DNA from: Callipepla californica brunnescens
Taxonomy: Eukaryota; Chordata; Aves; Galliformes; Odontophoridae
Length of the DNA stretch: 64,000 nt
Direction: 5' to 3'
NCBI GenBank assembly: GCA_023055505.1
Contig: JALIRH010000004.1
Location: forward strand, 22,067,368-22,131,367
Both the position numbers and the translations under genes were made by a program. Below the pieces are notes generated by a model. It was not told the origin of the DNA. It made no database searches and saw only the letters and a list, made by a program, of their open reading frames with translations. The first letter of the stretch is position 1. Each line of letters opens with the position of its first letter. Of this stretch, positions 40,192 to 55,000 are shown in pieces.

Positions 40192-43100
40192 CTAAAATGC
40201 ACAAAAAATATAAGAAGGGCATTATCACATAAATGAGCCACTAGGCTGAGGGTAGAAAAAGTTTTGTTCTGCTTTTAGAGTACAGGCACACAGATATGCT
40301 TCAGATACATGCATTACCTGCTAAATTCATGCCCGGGTTTGGGACAAAGAATGTTCAGAACTACCCTCACACACTCTGCTTAAAATTTCAAGTATAGAAA
40401 TAGAAAAGATGTGTTTCAAACATAGCAGAGAATTACTGCAGACGTTTTTCCAGCAGTAATCAAGCGTTATGATTTTTTGATGAGACTGATACTTCTGAGA
40501 AGGCATCCGAAATACACAAACTAGAACTGCACCAATTCCAGCCATCCAATACACACGTACAAGCTGGGGACCAAAAATCTTGCACACATCCCGACAAACA
40601 TAGGAGAAAGAATATTTACTTCTTTGTACCAGAAAGACACAAGTATATTTTATAGTGTCCTATCCCCCATGCTTTTATTTCAGCATTAATACTAGAAGCT
40701 CAAAGACTTGAAAAGATGGCTATTAATAAAGTGACCACATAACCTCCACCGTCTTGGTTGGAAAGCACGCCAACTAACTGAGAACTGGGCAAACCGAGTA
40801 TCCAAAAGAGAAAGTAAAAGCTGTGCAGAAGATGGTATTCCTGGCCTGCCTACTTAAAGGCCTTGCTGTTAAACATTTAAATAATGCCACGTCAACTTTC
40901 TGACTCTCAGAATGTGCAAGTCCTTCAAGACAGTCATAGCGCAAACCAGAAGCAGACTTGAGATCAGGTTCCCACAGCTAGTGAAATGAGAAGTAAACCT
41001 AGTGGGCTCCTCTTGGCTTTTACTCAAATAACCACATGCTTAACAAAATACACAACCCCGACTGCACAGTCCTGCTACCCGTACCTATGAAGCAGCCTTT
41101 GGTGGACCGCTGTTAACAAAGCTGTACGTAAGGTTTTATAGTCTCCGCTCACAAATCCTATCAGTATCCAGCATATTTTTGTTGCACACTGCAGAAACAG
41201 CTCACAGCATTTCAGGATCACACAGCTCTTAAAGGAATCTTAATTAACATCAGAGGCACCTTACCAGGTCTAAGGAAATGCCTTATGAGAGCAGTCGGCA
41301 TAAATGGTCTCCAGTACCCAAAGGAGATCCTGGCAGATCCTACAATGTAACTGCATTAGTGCAGGCTGCCTCAGTATCTATTGCTTAAAAACTTCAGAAG
41401 TTATTTACCAAGTGAAAACAAACAAACCCACAGTAACGTCAAATGGGTGAAGGACAGTCCAGCAGTTCACTAATCTACACATTAAGAACTATAAATATAA
41501 GTTACAAAGACAAGGTGCACATCTATCTACTGAAAGGTGTGCATTTTTGTACGGCATAAGAACAGTCTCACAACCTCTCATACAGAAATAAAAGTAAATA
41601 AAAGGAAACTCTCAACAGGATTTCCCTTTTAAAACTTACGCTCCCTTACGGTCCAGCAGGAAGAGATCTAATGCAGTTTTATTTGCAATTTTCTTTGCTC
41701 ATCTTCCTTCCCAAACAAGATTCAAACTTGGTTTTGCCCAGAGACAGCTTCACTTCTCATTCACTTTATTACAAAACCCCATTAAACTGATGCAAGAGAC
41801 AACCAGGAGCAGCAGCAAACCACAGAAATGTTTAACTACAAACCAACAGGAAAATGAGTACAGAGAAAGCATAAACAGTGTTCAAGTTTTCAAAATGGTT
41901 CTGGATTTCTTAAGCATAAGCCCAGGACAGAGACACTGGATATTAACACTGGTTCCCTTCTGAGCAGGAGGTTAAATGGGGCACATCTCAGCCTAGCAGG
42001 TTCAAGGGAAAGCCATTCTCATAACAAGTGAGTTTACATTGCCGGACTGAAAGCCTTTCAGGTCCGGATGCGGTGTTTCCCTTTACAGTGCTCTACCAAC
42101 TCCAAAAGCTGCATTTACCTCGCCTAGAAGGTTACATCTGCAGAAGGGACAAACTCCCCCTTCCAGTCAATGCTTGCTTGCAACAGGAAAGCGAATTTAC
42201 GGCTGAGTGGGCTGGTTGCCAGGACAGCAGTTTCCCCTGGGGAATCACCAGAATGACATGAGACACATTGATCCCTTTTTTTGCTGTGGAGAAGGTTCCC
42301 AGTGCATGCTCCACTTTCAGAGCCTGCCCATTGTTCAACACCCTGACAGAGAGAGCCAGGGGAAAGGGCAGCTGGAGCCAACCGGAAGAGTTCTATGCCT
42401 CTAACTTTTGGTCCTGCAGCTCCTCAGTAGTTCAAGCCTCCTGTTTGCAATTATCATGCATAAATATTATCATTTAACAATAAATTACAAGGCAAACGAT
42501 AGACCAGGCCACACTGGTCTTTGGGAACCTTCAGCAGAAAAACAAGCGCACGGGTCAGCCTGGAAACTGCAAGTTCCCGAAGAGTACTCAGTGCATTACC
42601 AGCAGAAACATCCTCTTACCATCACTTGGTTCAGTCTGCAAACATCCTGCTTGCAGGATGCTGGCTGGGTAAGAACACTGAGCTTCCTGTGAGAGACCAC
42701 TGGTTTCAACTGCTTTGTACCAAAACAAACAGCAAACCAACATTGGGCACAAATATTTCTTGCCGCATACAAAAGCTCACTTCCTAAAATTTATAAAAAG
42801 CGTTTCCACCGGTTAAGCTTAACATCAGTTTTTGCAACTGCTCAGCAAAAAAGCCTGCTAGCAAAACCAAAGAAGATCTGGTCTGCCTAACTACAGAAGG
42901 GCAAAGCCTGGTCAACGACAGAGGTCCCGAGACACAGAGGGCTTCATCTGTTCCTAAATTCCAGTGCTGGGGGTCAAATCCCTACATCTGGAGCAATTCC
43001 GTTTGTACCCAACTCAGCTTCAAAACTGAGATTAAACATGTACTGACGGCATTCTGAAAGATGTGATACTCATCACGCTGGCTGGATAAATGTAATTATG

Positions 43101-44968
43101 AACTACTGGAGTTTTGGCAAGAGAAATCCGCTGTAACCAATACCACATTATGAGCAAACATCTTTGCTACAGATGGGATAGAGCTTCCCTTTTCCTGTTC
43201 TCAGAGATGCCTATGCGTTTCTATTTATCTACTCCCAAAGCAGAAGGGAAACCCTGCTGCCCTCAGTCCCTCTGTCGAGCAGAGGGGGCCCAGCCCTACC
43301 ACAGAAGGCCCCCTCACCCCCAGCTGAGGTCAGCCAGCTCCAGCGGGCTGCAGGGAGACCCAGTGCCGAGTGGAATGCAAGGGAAAGCAGGAAGAACGCT
43401 TGCGTGCAACTGACCTGTCATGCAGACACTTGGGGGCTCCTCCAGGAAGAACGCAGATCAGCAAGGATAAACACAAAGGAAGAAAGGAGGAAAAAAAGAC
43501 CTAGCTTCTGGGTGTATATATCAGACCCTACTGACCTGACAGAGGTCAGCAGCTCACATCTGTTTTTTCACAAAAGCAGAACAAGTGAAAGATGTGTTCG
43601 AGTGGCAAGGAAGTGGGTAGGCTTGGCATGAACAAGCACATTGATAAGAAGAAGTGATGTAACAGGAACAGACCCAGACACACAAACCCAAGTCTGCAGC
43701 TAAGGTTGCACAGCTGAGGTTAAGTCTGCTGCAGATTGTTCTTACTGCGAGCTGAGGTCGTTCTCCAGGCAGGAAGAGAATAGCTGGAAACAGGCGTGAT
43801 CAGAAGACAGAACTAATCCTGTCAGAGCCGCTGCACTGCAGGCAGGACAAACCCTCAGCGCCGGCAGTAAGCACTGCTGGCTGGCTCCCCAGCAGCTCCT
43901 GCCAGCTCGAGCAGCCATGTCAGCCCACCTTCACCGCTGCACTAAATACACTCTGCCAATAACTGCCTGCAAACTGCACAGGCTCAGCGAAGTGGGCGAC
44001 CCGAGGACACCGGCCGTCCTCAAAGCCCACAGGTGGCCAATTTACACGAAGAGCAGAGAGGTGACAGAACCAGAGCTTCCACCTCCGCTGTGAAAGTGAA
44101 ACTGTAAAACAGCGGTTGAGAAATGTCAGCCCCGGAATCAGTGCTTTCCCAGTTCCTTTCCCAGACCGCACCGAAACATCTGCATATGAAAAAACCTCTG
44201 AAAGCAGCAACACGAGGGCAACTGGATTTTCACAGCGGCTTTAAAGAGCTTGTAACTTCTTTATCACGCGCTGCTTTGCTCTATAAGACGCAGTGCTCCC
44301 ACGGCACGCAGCAACGAGATTTTACCAAGTTTGGTAGCTGATGTGACAGCTCTTCCAGGCACGTTCCAGCTCCCCTTTACAGAAAGGAGCCTTCCTGCTG
44401 TCAGCAGCACTCTCTCCTCTAAATGTCAGCGGAACACCCGTTTACGTAACAGGACAAGCAGACTGAGGAGGGCAGATGAATCCCCAAGCAAAGGGAGAAG
44501 TTTACGTTCTTAAAGTTTGCTATCAGAAGTAACGTGAGAGTCACAAGAGGACAGACGCCGTGCCACAGCTCGACCGCACGGCTCTGAAATAAAGGGACGA
44601 GGCGGCAGGCGGGCAGAGATTTACGATAAGACACCTGAGGGGGAGGTGAGGAATGAAACGAGAGATAAACCGCAGGAGCACGGATCCTCGCGGCACCGGG
44701 GTTTAGCATGCATTTCGCCTCTCTTTGATGTACGCAGGCAAGTTCTAACTGGAGACACAGGACGGGAGAGCCGTGTAACGCTGCTCCTGCGCAGAGGGGG
44801 AAAAAGAACAGCAGCAACAACAACAGAAAGTCTACAAACGGTTATTACTGCGGGGAGAGAGGCGCTGCCCAGCCGGCTCCGGCATTAACGAGAGACGCAG
44901 AGCCGAACGCAGCGAGCTCCGCGACAACCGTTACATAACAGCGCGGCCGGGAACACGCACCGACTCAC
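40192..44968. other. SUSD6 first intron, promoter-proximal part
   Basis: GC content rises toward the CpG island from about 43 kb. No coding exon is recognised. An AT-rich block at about 42430-42500 with homeobox/octamer-like words (ATGCATAAATATTATC) may be regulatory. The remaining frames are short and overlap on opposite strands. Confidence 0.5.
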
Positions 44969-45300
44969 CGGGCTGCCCTCCCCGCCGCGACGCCAACCTC
45001 GACAAGCACCGCGTTTCCACGAGCCCGCGCTTTTTCGCCTCACCCCCCTCACCCCCCGCAGCTCGCTCCGCTTCTCCCCTCGGCTCCTCACCGGGCGTCG
45101 ACGGCGGAGGGACGCGGGGGGACGGTGCAGCAGCGCGGGGCTGAAGAACGGCGGCCTCGCGCCCCGGCCGGCGCCGCCGTCTTCCCGCCCCCAACGGCCC
45201 CGCGCCGCCGCGCCTCAGGCCCCGCCCCGCGCGCCGCCGGACGGCGGCGCGCGAGGCGGGGCCTGAGGCGCGGCGGCGCGAGTCTTAAAGGGGCCGTTCC
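44880..45300 (-). promoter_or_regulatory. SUSD6: CpG-island promoter and first exon of SUSD6
   Basis: Dense CpG, GC-box-like GGGGCGGGG words and two consensus-like minus-strand donors (GTGAGTCGG after 44969, GTGAGGAGC after 45092) mark this as a promoter with a noncoding first exon on the minus strand. The only gene in place to use it is SUSD6, whose start codon is 30 kb downstream. A TATA-like word (CCTTTAAGAC on the minus strand, about 45282-45291) lies just upstream of a large inverted repeat. The start site cannot be read from sequence alone. Most mammalian SUSD6 transcripts likewise start in a CpG island facing CCDC177. Confidence 0.7.
45193..45298. repeat. Near-perfect GC-rich inverted repeat in the SUSD6 CpG island
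   Basis: Positions 45201-45239 and 45242-45280 are reverse complements over 39 bp with one mismatch (45227 against 45254) and a 2-nt centre. Pairing resumes after a 10-nt insertion (45281-45290, containing TTAAA): 45193-45200 is the complement of 45291-45298. Each arm carries a GGGGCGGGG- or GAGGCGGGG-type GC box and the word CCTCAGG/CCTGAGG. RNA from either strand would form a very stable hairpin, and DNA could extrude a cruciform. Confidence 0.95.
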
Positions 45301-48090
45301 CCTACTTCTTTCTCTTCTCTGCGTCCCTGCTCCGTGCATCTGCCCAGCAAAGAGGCTCCATTTCTCTAGAGACTCAGCGAAATGGCTGAGGGACTGCCAC
45401 AGATGACAGCGTGAAGCAGAGCCTCCGGGCCGCGAGCGCTCGGGTTGTTTCCTCAGCTTCGGGGCTGCAGAAGAAAGACTGCCACCCACGGGAGGACGGA
45501 GGCACTGCCTGCATCTCTCAGGCAGGCAGGTTGTGCCAAGGGAAAGCGAGAAGCAAGCAGCGACAGAAGGATAAGCACAAGGAAGGATAAGAGGAGCCAA
45601 AACTGAAGTATCCCAGAGGAGGATTTTGGCTTTTGACAGGCTGTCACACCAGCACTGTGGTGTGTTGGGTTTCAGGCCTGGTCTCGTAGGATTTAAGTGC
45701 AGCATTAGGCCTTAGGCTCAGTGCCTCAGAAAAGTCTTAAAATGGTTCATTGAGCTTCACGCTGACAGGGGAAGGCTGTGTCGTGAGGCTCCGGTGTGCC
45801 TGGGAGTGGTGTGGGGCTGCCCCTGGCAGGGAAGAGACGTTGCTCACGACAGTTAGGTCAGGGTCCTCCCAGCAACAGCGTAAACAGCATGAGAAAGAGA
45901 ACGGCAGAAACAGCAAAGCAGATGGAGACAGGAGTCGACCTGGAAAACATCACTTGCTGCTATTAAGCAAGGAGGAAATAATTCACCGATTAACATTCCC
46001 GTAGTAGGGGGGGAAACAGTTCTAGAAAGTCAAATTGCTCAAGTCAAAGCCAAAGCCTTAGAAGAGCTAGCCAAGTAGAGAAAGGGGGATGCAAGAGAGG
46101 AAGAATTCAGTGTACAGGCACCAGGGCTAAGTGCACAGCCCCCCTATACCAGGACACACAGAGGCAGATGCTCAGCAGGAGCCCCCTCTCAGCCCAGCAG
46201 CAGCAGTAGCCACGGGAGGACTGACGCTCTGGCATGAGTTCAGAAGGAGGGTGATAGCTGCTTGTGCAACCACAGGGAATTGGTTTACAATGAGGATATG
46301 TTTTCCTTGGCTCTGAGGGAATTTGGAAATGGTTTACAAACATTTGTGAGGCACAAGCCCAAGCAGGAGAGAAGTGTCTAGCCAAAAAAGGCAAATTACT
46401 TTCTAGAGAAGATAAAACAGTAAAGAAAAACTGAAGCGGACCCCAAGCAGACTGGGGGAAAATCCAGGCACAGGTAGCACTGAAGCTGGACTGAGTGAAG
46501 ATCATATAGAAGAATTTGTTGGCTTTAAACAAACATTTCCATTTCTATGATCTTAGTCATGATTTCCCACTGCCCTGTGTCCCCTGCTATCATTAGCAGT
46601 GGTGCAAAGAAGGAAAGTGTTTATTAAAGGAGGAGGGTAACTCTATAGTACTGCTCAGCCCGCGTGCATAGATTTCTTTCATTTCCAGCTGAAAGAGAGT
46701 TAGGATTTATAATGGTGTGGGGGGAAACAACACGTTAGCAGTGACCCTCTTCAGCTCCTCCAGAGGGATCCTCCTGCCCCATCCCAAGTTTCCCTTATTC
46801 TTGATGAGTGGGGATATGACTTATGTGTTCAGAAAGCATGTACTAATGTCTCCAAAAGTCATATCCAGCTACTTTTTGAGCCACCTGACAAGCCCCCCTT
46901 CCCACTGCATTTTGAGTAGTCCCACTGCTTATGGGAGTCCTAAAGATCCACATGGAAACCTGGAAGGTCAAGGTCCAGCTACAGCCCCATTGCAAGCAGA
47001 AATAGTAACCTGCAGAAAGCCCTAGGAAACCCGTGCCTCACCTGGCGTGCACACTTACCAGTTAATGAGTTTCCATGAAAAGAATGCAGTCGTGGCTTGA
47101 CAGCTGCAGAGCTGCAATTCCTGTTCATGGTCAGCACCATCAGCAGTGAGCCAGGCTCTTCTGACAGCAGAAAGCTGCTCCCTGACCCAAAGATTTTCAC
47201 GTAACTAATTACCAAGCTTTATAACCACCCCCTACAGACTATGATGATGATGAATGAATGAGATTAGATAAGTCAATATGGTTCACTGGTGCAGCTTGCC
47301 CACTCAGTGCATCCTCAGTGCACCCATCCATCAGCACAGAGGATGAGATACTAAATGAAACCACCATCAACCCACAGCTCTCTAGCTTCTCTCACGGGCT
47401 CCCTAGGCCTTTCCTGGGTCTTTCTGTCACTCTCTATCGTTGTCCTGGACCACCCTGGAAGCTCTTTGATGACTGCCTTGCCCTTCCGTATTGCAACAAA
47501 GCAGATAAAGCTGCATCTGGACTGGTTACACGACAAATCGCTGAAAAAGCGCTGAAGCCACAACACAGTGCCTAACAAGCATTTGCTACTGTTCTGCTCT
47601 ACCTGACAAAACCGGAGTTGCTCCACTGTGTGGCACAGATGCTCTGCACTCCACAACCAGCAATGATGCCCTCTCTGCTGAATGGTATTTCTAGAGCAAG
47701 GCATCTTCAGCCCCCCTGTGGCTGTTGATCCGTATAGAAATTCTGAATCTACCACAGTAACTGCAACCAGCCTGTTCAAAGCAGGCACCTGGAAAGCTGT
47801 ACCGTACTGCCTGCAACACCGCTCCAGATCCCTCCTTCTCAGTCCTGATAAATCTCTGCAGCAAGCAGTAGCTTGCACTAGCACTAAAGGGAATAGGGGT
47901 GCATAGCTGGGAAGTGCTTTGCGCTGAAATTTGAGCGCTGTGCCGTTCTGTTCCGTTCTGACACAGATTCCCAGCGGCCCCGGTCAGGCCACCTTCATCT
48001 CCCTGCGGCTGTTCGACATCTGCAAAACTGGGCTAGCATCCTTCCTCCTCGCAGCTCCCTCATATCGACCGTAAACACGGATGGGCTTCA
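45301..48090. other. Intergenic DNA between the SUSD6 and CCDC177 CpG islands
   Basis: About 2.8 kb between divergent promoters. It holds an ATG/AATG-type short tandem tract at about 47241-47262 and a minus-strand interval with consensus splice borders (47059-47160). The frames here (45088-45705 and 47351-47884 on minus, among others) have no recognisable domains. Upstream regulatory elements for either gene may lie here but none is identifiable. Confidence 0.5.
47059..47160 (-). other. Candidate 102-nt exon of an unknown minus-strand transcript
   Basis: On the minus strand CTTTCTGCTGTCAG precedes 47160 and AACTG|GTAAGTGTG follows 47059. One frame stays open through it and is within a 78-codon frame. 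It lies upstream of the SUSD6 CpG island in SUSD6 orientation, so it could be an alternative upstream SUSD6 exon or a promoter-associated noncoding RNA. I recognise no protein in it. Confidence 0.2.
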
Positions 48091-48199
48091 CGGCGTGCAG
48101 GCACTGCGCAAAATAGGGGGCACGACCCAGAAAGCGCCCCGTACTGCGGGAAGGACGCGTGCACGGAAGGACACGGGGACGGCGGGTGCACGGCGGGAC

Positions 48200-48477
48200 A
48201 GCCGCCTGGCCCGGCCCCGGCGCCGGGGCTTCGGGGCGGGTCCCCCGCGCCCGCCTCCGCCCGCCCCCTCCCGGGAGCGCGGCTCGGCGGGGCTGCGGCG
48301 GGGCTGCGGCGGGCGGCGCGGGGCCACGCAACCTGCGGGCGGCCGCCGTGCCCGCCGCCGCCCCGCGGGTACCATGGAGGAGCCGCCGCTGCCGCCGCCT
48401 CCGCCGCCGCCGGCCACCTGATCCCCGCGGCCGCCGCCTCCGAGACAAAGCGCGGCGCTGCCCGCCGCTCCCGCCCG
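48200..48477 (+). other. CCDC177: CCDC177 5' UTR exon (5' end uncertain)
   Basis: The exon ends at CGCCCG|GTGAGTGC, a consensus donor at 48477/48478, spliced to the acceptor CTCTCCTCGCAG|G at 48877/48878. That removes a 400-nt intron and leaves 8 nt of 5' UTR before the main ATG. The left border given is only a guess from GC content. A short uORF lies within it. Confidence 0.55.
48374..48421 (+). CDS. uORF in the CCDC177 5' UTR, 15-aa proline-rich peptide
   Basis: An ATG in a strong Kozak context (GGTACCATGG) opens a frame reading MEEPPLPPPPPPPAT and then TGA, all upstream of the exon-1 donor. The stop is 56 nt before the splice site and the spliced distance to the main ATG is 64 nt. Such a uORF could lower CCDC177 translation, and a polyproline run can stall ribosomes. 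The reading frame is seen; its translation and effect are inferred. It matters only if transcription starts upstream of 48374. Confidence 0.45.
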   Translation: MEEPPLPPPPPPPAT

Positions 48478-50775
<2,298 letters not shown>

Positions 50776-52011
50776 AAGATCTCTTCATGGATCAGTGGGG
50801 ATACGTTACCAGTTGTCCCCCATAGTGCATCAGAATGCTCCTCTCCATTAACATTTACCGTTTTTAAAAGTAAAACTGTCCACCCTAATTTATTATTCTG
50901 GGGGAGCAGGGTACCGCACAAAAATGTGGCAGCTATTTCACATACTTTTTAGAACTTGTTTTTTGTTCTGGATGTGTTTTAAGGACTGACCTCAGTCATC
51001 TTTACAGAGGGGAAGTGAGCTTTCGCATCCTCCACCCCACAAGCAGAGAGGGCTGCAGAACTTTGTGTGATCCCTGTGAGTTACCGATTGATTGTCTAAA
51101 CTGGAGCTGACTACAGCTGCTCTATTTTTTGTTGGAAAGAAAGACAGACTACGGGCTGCTCCTAGAGCCTGCTGACAAAGAACCCAAACCAACCCAGCTG
51201 ATTCTGGTTTGAGTGACATTCAGTGTGGTGTAAGTTACAGGACTGCATTTTCAAAGCAGCTGCACACCCAGGAAGGTGAGGACGGCTCTTTTGGAGGAGT
51301 TTGTGTGCCCTCGGGTGCCTCTCATTCACTGCTGATATTGAACATCAGGGCAAGAAAGCACAGGTCGAGAGTTCAAGGCTTCATAACACCATAAAAGTAG
51401 GCATTACAATCCGAGCTGGGTAGAAGCTGTTAAAAGTGCTCACAAACATCAGTTTCACTTTTGCTGTTTGCAGCTGTGGCCTCTCCCCAGTACCCTTACC
51501 CTCCTTTCCAAGTGTCTCTCACAAAGGTCTGTAGAGTTTCTCCTTTCAGAGGAGAGGAAAGAAGTCTGTGAGCGATCCACAAAAAGTGACAGTCATCCTA
51601 ACAACCCATTTGTGCATTAAGACATAGAAATTAACAAACCTGTGGGAGCTGGCCTTTGTTGCAAACGTGCAAGTCATTTGCAAACGGAAATCTGTGAACA
51701 GATCACATAGAGGGGCTGAGGAGTATCCACGTTGAGAATATTCATATTTGATGAGACCCTGAGCAGCCTTCTCCGGCTCAGCCTGCTTTGAGGCTGTGGA
51801 CGAGGGATAAGCCAGAGATCTCTTCCAAACTACTGACTGCATGAGGTGCTTGCAATGAGACGATCGCCCAGCTCTTATTGTTGTCTGCTGAGTAGGGCAG
51901 CTTTTGTCTGCCCATTGGTGCTATCAACTGTATTGTTATTTTAGGGCACAAGAAAGAGTAGATGCACAAAATAAAGTACGTTATAGATTCTCTTAGGTGA
52001 GGATCATGGCA
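50776..52011 (+). other. CCDC177: CCDC177 3' UTR
   Basis: About 1.2 kb from the TGA to a likely cleavage site near a CA dinucleotide at 52010-52011. No earlier AATAAA is seen. The last 212 nt have a diverged second copy at 63212-63424 that stops almost exactly at this inferred cleavage point. Confidence 0.65.
51970..51975 (+). terminator. CCDC177: CCDC177 polyadenylation signal AATAAA
   Basis: A canonical hexamer about 1.2 kb after the stop codon, with a T-rich tract (TTTTTATAA) about 35 nt downstream. The equivalent position in the 63-kb copy has decayed to AATAAT. Confidence 0.65.
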
Positions 52012-52012
52012 T

Positions 52013-55000
52013 TTTTATAACTAACTCAGTACCATTTTGAGGAAAACATGACCTTTTGACATGAATGCACTGGAAATGTGTAAAGCCCATCTCCACCCCA
52101 TGGACGGCATTCAAGTCAGTGTTCTGTTCCAGTTCTCCATGTTTACTCTCTGCCAGATTGCAGTTACAAACCTGCATCCAAACCAGGCACTTTCTGTTGT
52201 GTTGTTTTTTTGTTGTTGTTGTTTTTGTTTTTTTTTCTGGCTCTAGGCAGTGCCAGTGCTGTGCTCCACCATCCGTGACACTGTGCTGGGTTGCTGTGGT
52301 GATAGCTGTTAAACCTGGAGCGAAGGAGAGAAGCAGCAAGAAGAGCCAGGTCCTCGTTTCCTTGCAGAAGTCTCTGACATACAACACAGGGGAAGAAGAA
52401 ACCAAAAGAAGGTTGATCTATGACACAGGCATGCAGTGTCACGTGCATAGATTGCTTACCTCTCAGAAGGCTTTAAGGAAAGTATTAAATGAACAGCAAC
52501 AACAGCAGTAGAGCACACCTTGGTACCCTGCAAGGCTGGAGATGTTGTAAAAGGAGTGCTGGAAATGAAGCAATTTGATGGAACTTGCTCTCTTTGAATC
52601 AGAACGATTGGCACTATGGAGGGCAGATGGTACAAAAAGCAAGAAGTGAGACACCTGAGTTACTCTAGCTTACTCATTGGCTTCCTGTGTAACATCAGGC
52701 ACATCCTTGTGGGCTGACCATGCTCCTAATGATATAAAAGGAAGCAGAGTTGGACTCTTGGGATTGGTGTGCCTCTCAGGAAATAGTAACACACGGCTTG
52801 GCAAAGTGCTTCCAGGGCTTTGGGTGAAAAATGCCAACAAAGCACAAAGTACTGATTTATTTATTTGTTTGTTTGAGGTGTTACTAAGAAAAGCACATCC
52901 GTTGGAGAAAATGATTGGGTAACACCAATATCTAAAAAATGCACAGCTGTGGGAAGGACAACTATGCTACTGCTTGCAGCTAGGAGCCTGTCGCTTCACT
53001 CTCTTCCTCAGAAGTACGAGTGATTTGAAAGGAGAAAGCAATCCTGCCCTCCTGCTGTACCACCAGTCATGTTCATGCGTTGTTTGTACTGCAGTGCGTA
53101 AAGCGATGGGCAGATGAGTGGCCACAACCACTGTTTTTTTTCCCTTACCACTGCATTTTACCCTCTGACGTTACATTTCCAGTGCATTTTGAGAAATTTT
53201 TTACATCCTGGGAGAGGCGCCTTGGCCACTGACTGTAATCACACCTCAACTCCGTGTCTTGCTGCTGACTGAGTTTGACGTCTCGGGGCTACAGCCAAAC
53301 TAATCAAAACGCACCTCTGTGGTGGTAATTGGATTGGCTGACCGCTCTTCCTATTCTGCGCAGTGTGCAGCTTGAGTTTTGAATGTGCAATCTTGGAAAA
53401 AAAAAATATTTTTTTTCAAATGACATGCACTTGTTTGTGGATTTCTTTCATTTCTAGAGGTAGACCAGTACGAAGCTATAAACTCAGTGGAGTTTGTAGC
53501 TGTTTAAACTCATGGCATGGAAAATGAAGTCAGCTTGTTGAGCGGACTCATGAAGGGTATTTTGTGGGTCTGCCTATGCTTCTGTTTCTTCGAGGAGGTT
53601 TTCTGCTGGATTTCTATGGAAATTGAAATTAAGCCCTGAGATGCATGCAAAACACAAGGCACTTTTAGATTAGGCTTGCTTTATATTTGTGATGCTGAGC
53701 TGCAGGGCAGAGAGAACTAAGAATCAAAGCAAGTAGCACATTATCTGGGTGCACAGAAGTAGATCCCAGTTTATTCTAGGTGCAGTAGGAACTCATAACA
53801 CTTGTTCAGATCCTGCAGAAAGGTAGGTTGGTTCTCTCCTCCGATTTGATAACGTGTTTTAGGCTATCAGTCTATTATGATCATGAGGTTATAACAAAGG
53901 ATTTGCTAAATCTAGGTCCAGATGCCACTAAACTTTCAAATCTGAAACCAAACATATGTGCACAAATCTGTTAATCCACCTATGAAGTACTGGTTAGCAG
54001 TACCAATGGACTAGAACTCCTACTAGCAACCTGCTGGAAACCACTCTCTGAAGGGTTTCTGAAGTAGAGATATTGCAACACTAGGGAGAGAGACTCCATT
54101 ATCATCTAGATGTTCAAAAAAGAATGTTGGGACCAAGTCTTGAGTTCATTTTCAGCTAAAGCTGGAGGACTTCAGCACTGGTGAAAGTTCCAGCGCTCTG
54201 TCTCTTCTGAATGCTACCTCTTAGCAAAAAATTCATCTGTAAGCCACAATCTCTCTGTCAAGGTTGTATTTAGCAGACACGTTCAAAAACTATTAGGAGG
54301 TGCAGCTGCACTCCCAGTAGTTAATGTTTTACAAAGTATTTTTAACCCAGTTTATCATAAACACTTTCACAGCATGGGTAAGAAAGGTGTGAAGGTGAGA
54401 TTTCTCACCGTAGTAACCTGCTGTGGTTCTCTTAGGGAGCTCTAAGCGCATTCTGCGCTAAAATTTCTCCTGATGCCAGGGAAATTTCGCTCTCAAAACT
54501 GATACTGAATATGCAGCATGCACAGGGCTGAGAGGTGTGCATGTCTTTACTAAGCTGACCTTGGAGAGGGAGAGGTGGGGGATACAGTATTTGCAATGCA
54601 AAGTCCGTCAATCAGAAGTTCTCCAGAGCTTTTTCTGGAGGGCCACATCCAATAGTCACCCTCAGAGAGGTGACACTTTCTGATCCCTTATTGACCTCTG
54701 AGAAAGCCATGCTGGTGACATCATACCTGAAAATGGCTTCTCGTCGCCACCAGGCATCGCACCAAAAGAATGTATTTGCTTTTATATCTGGCTCTTCTTC
54801 CTCTGGCGGCTAAGACATAGTACTTAGAAGGTGATTTTTCAAGTTTTGTGGGGTTTTGTTTGCTTGTTTGTTTTTAATTCAGGTGCAGGACGTATAGGGA
54901 CAAGACACAAGAGCGGTTAGACGCAGCACACCGCAGGTGGTGCCTGTGGCTCTCTGCTCACACTTGGTTTGCAGAACTGAGTTAAGGTCCTAGGGAATTA

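Noticed and set aside
45088..45705. 205-codon minus-strand frame across the SUSD6 island
   Set aside because: Its C-terminal part is Arg/Ala/Pro from the inverted repeat and CpG island and it has no family resemblance. The segment is better explained as promoter and 5' UTR.
47351..47884. 177-codon minus-strand frame between the two CpG islands
   Set aside because: No recognisable domain and no codon bias. A plus-strand frame covers the same bases. It could be chance in GC-moderate DNA.
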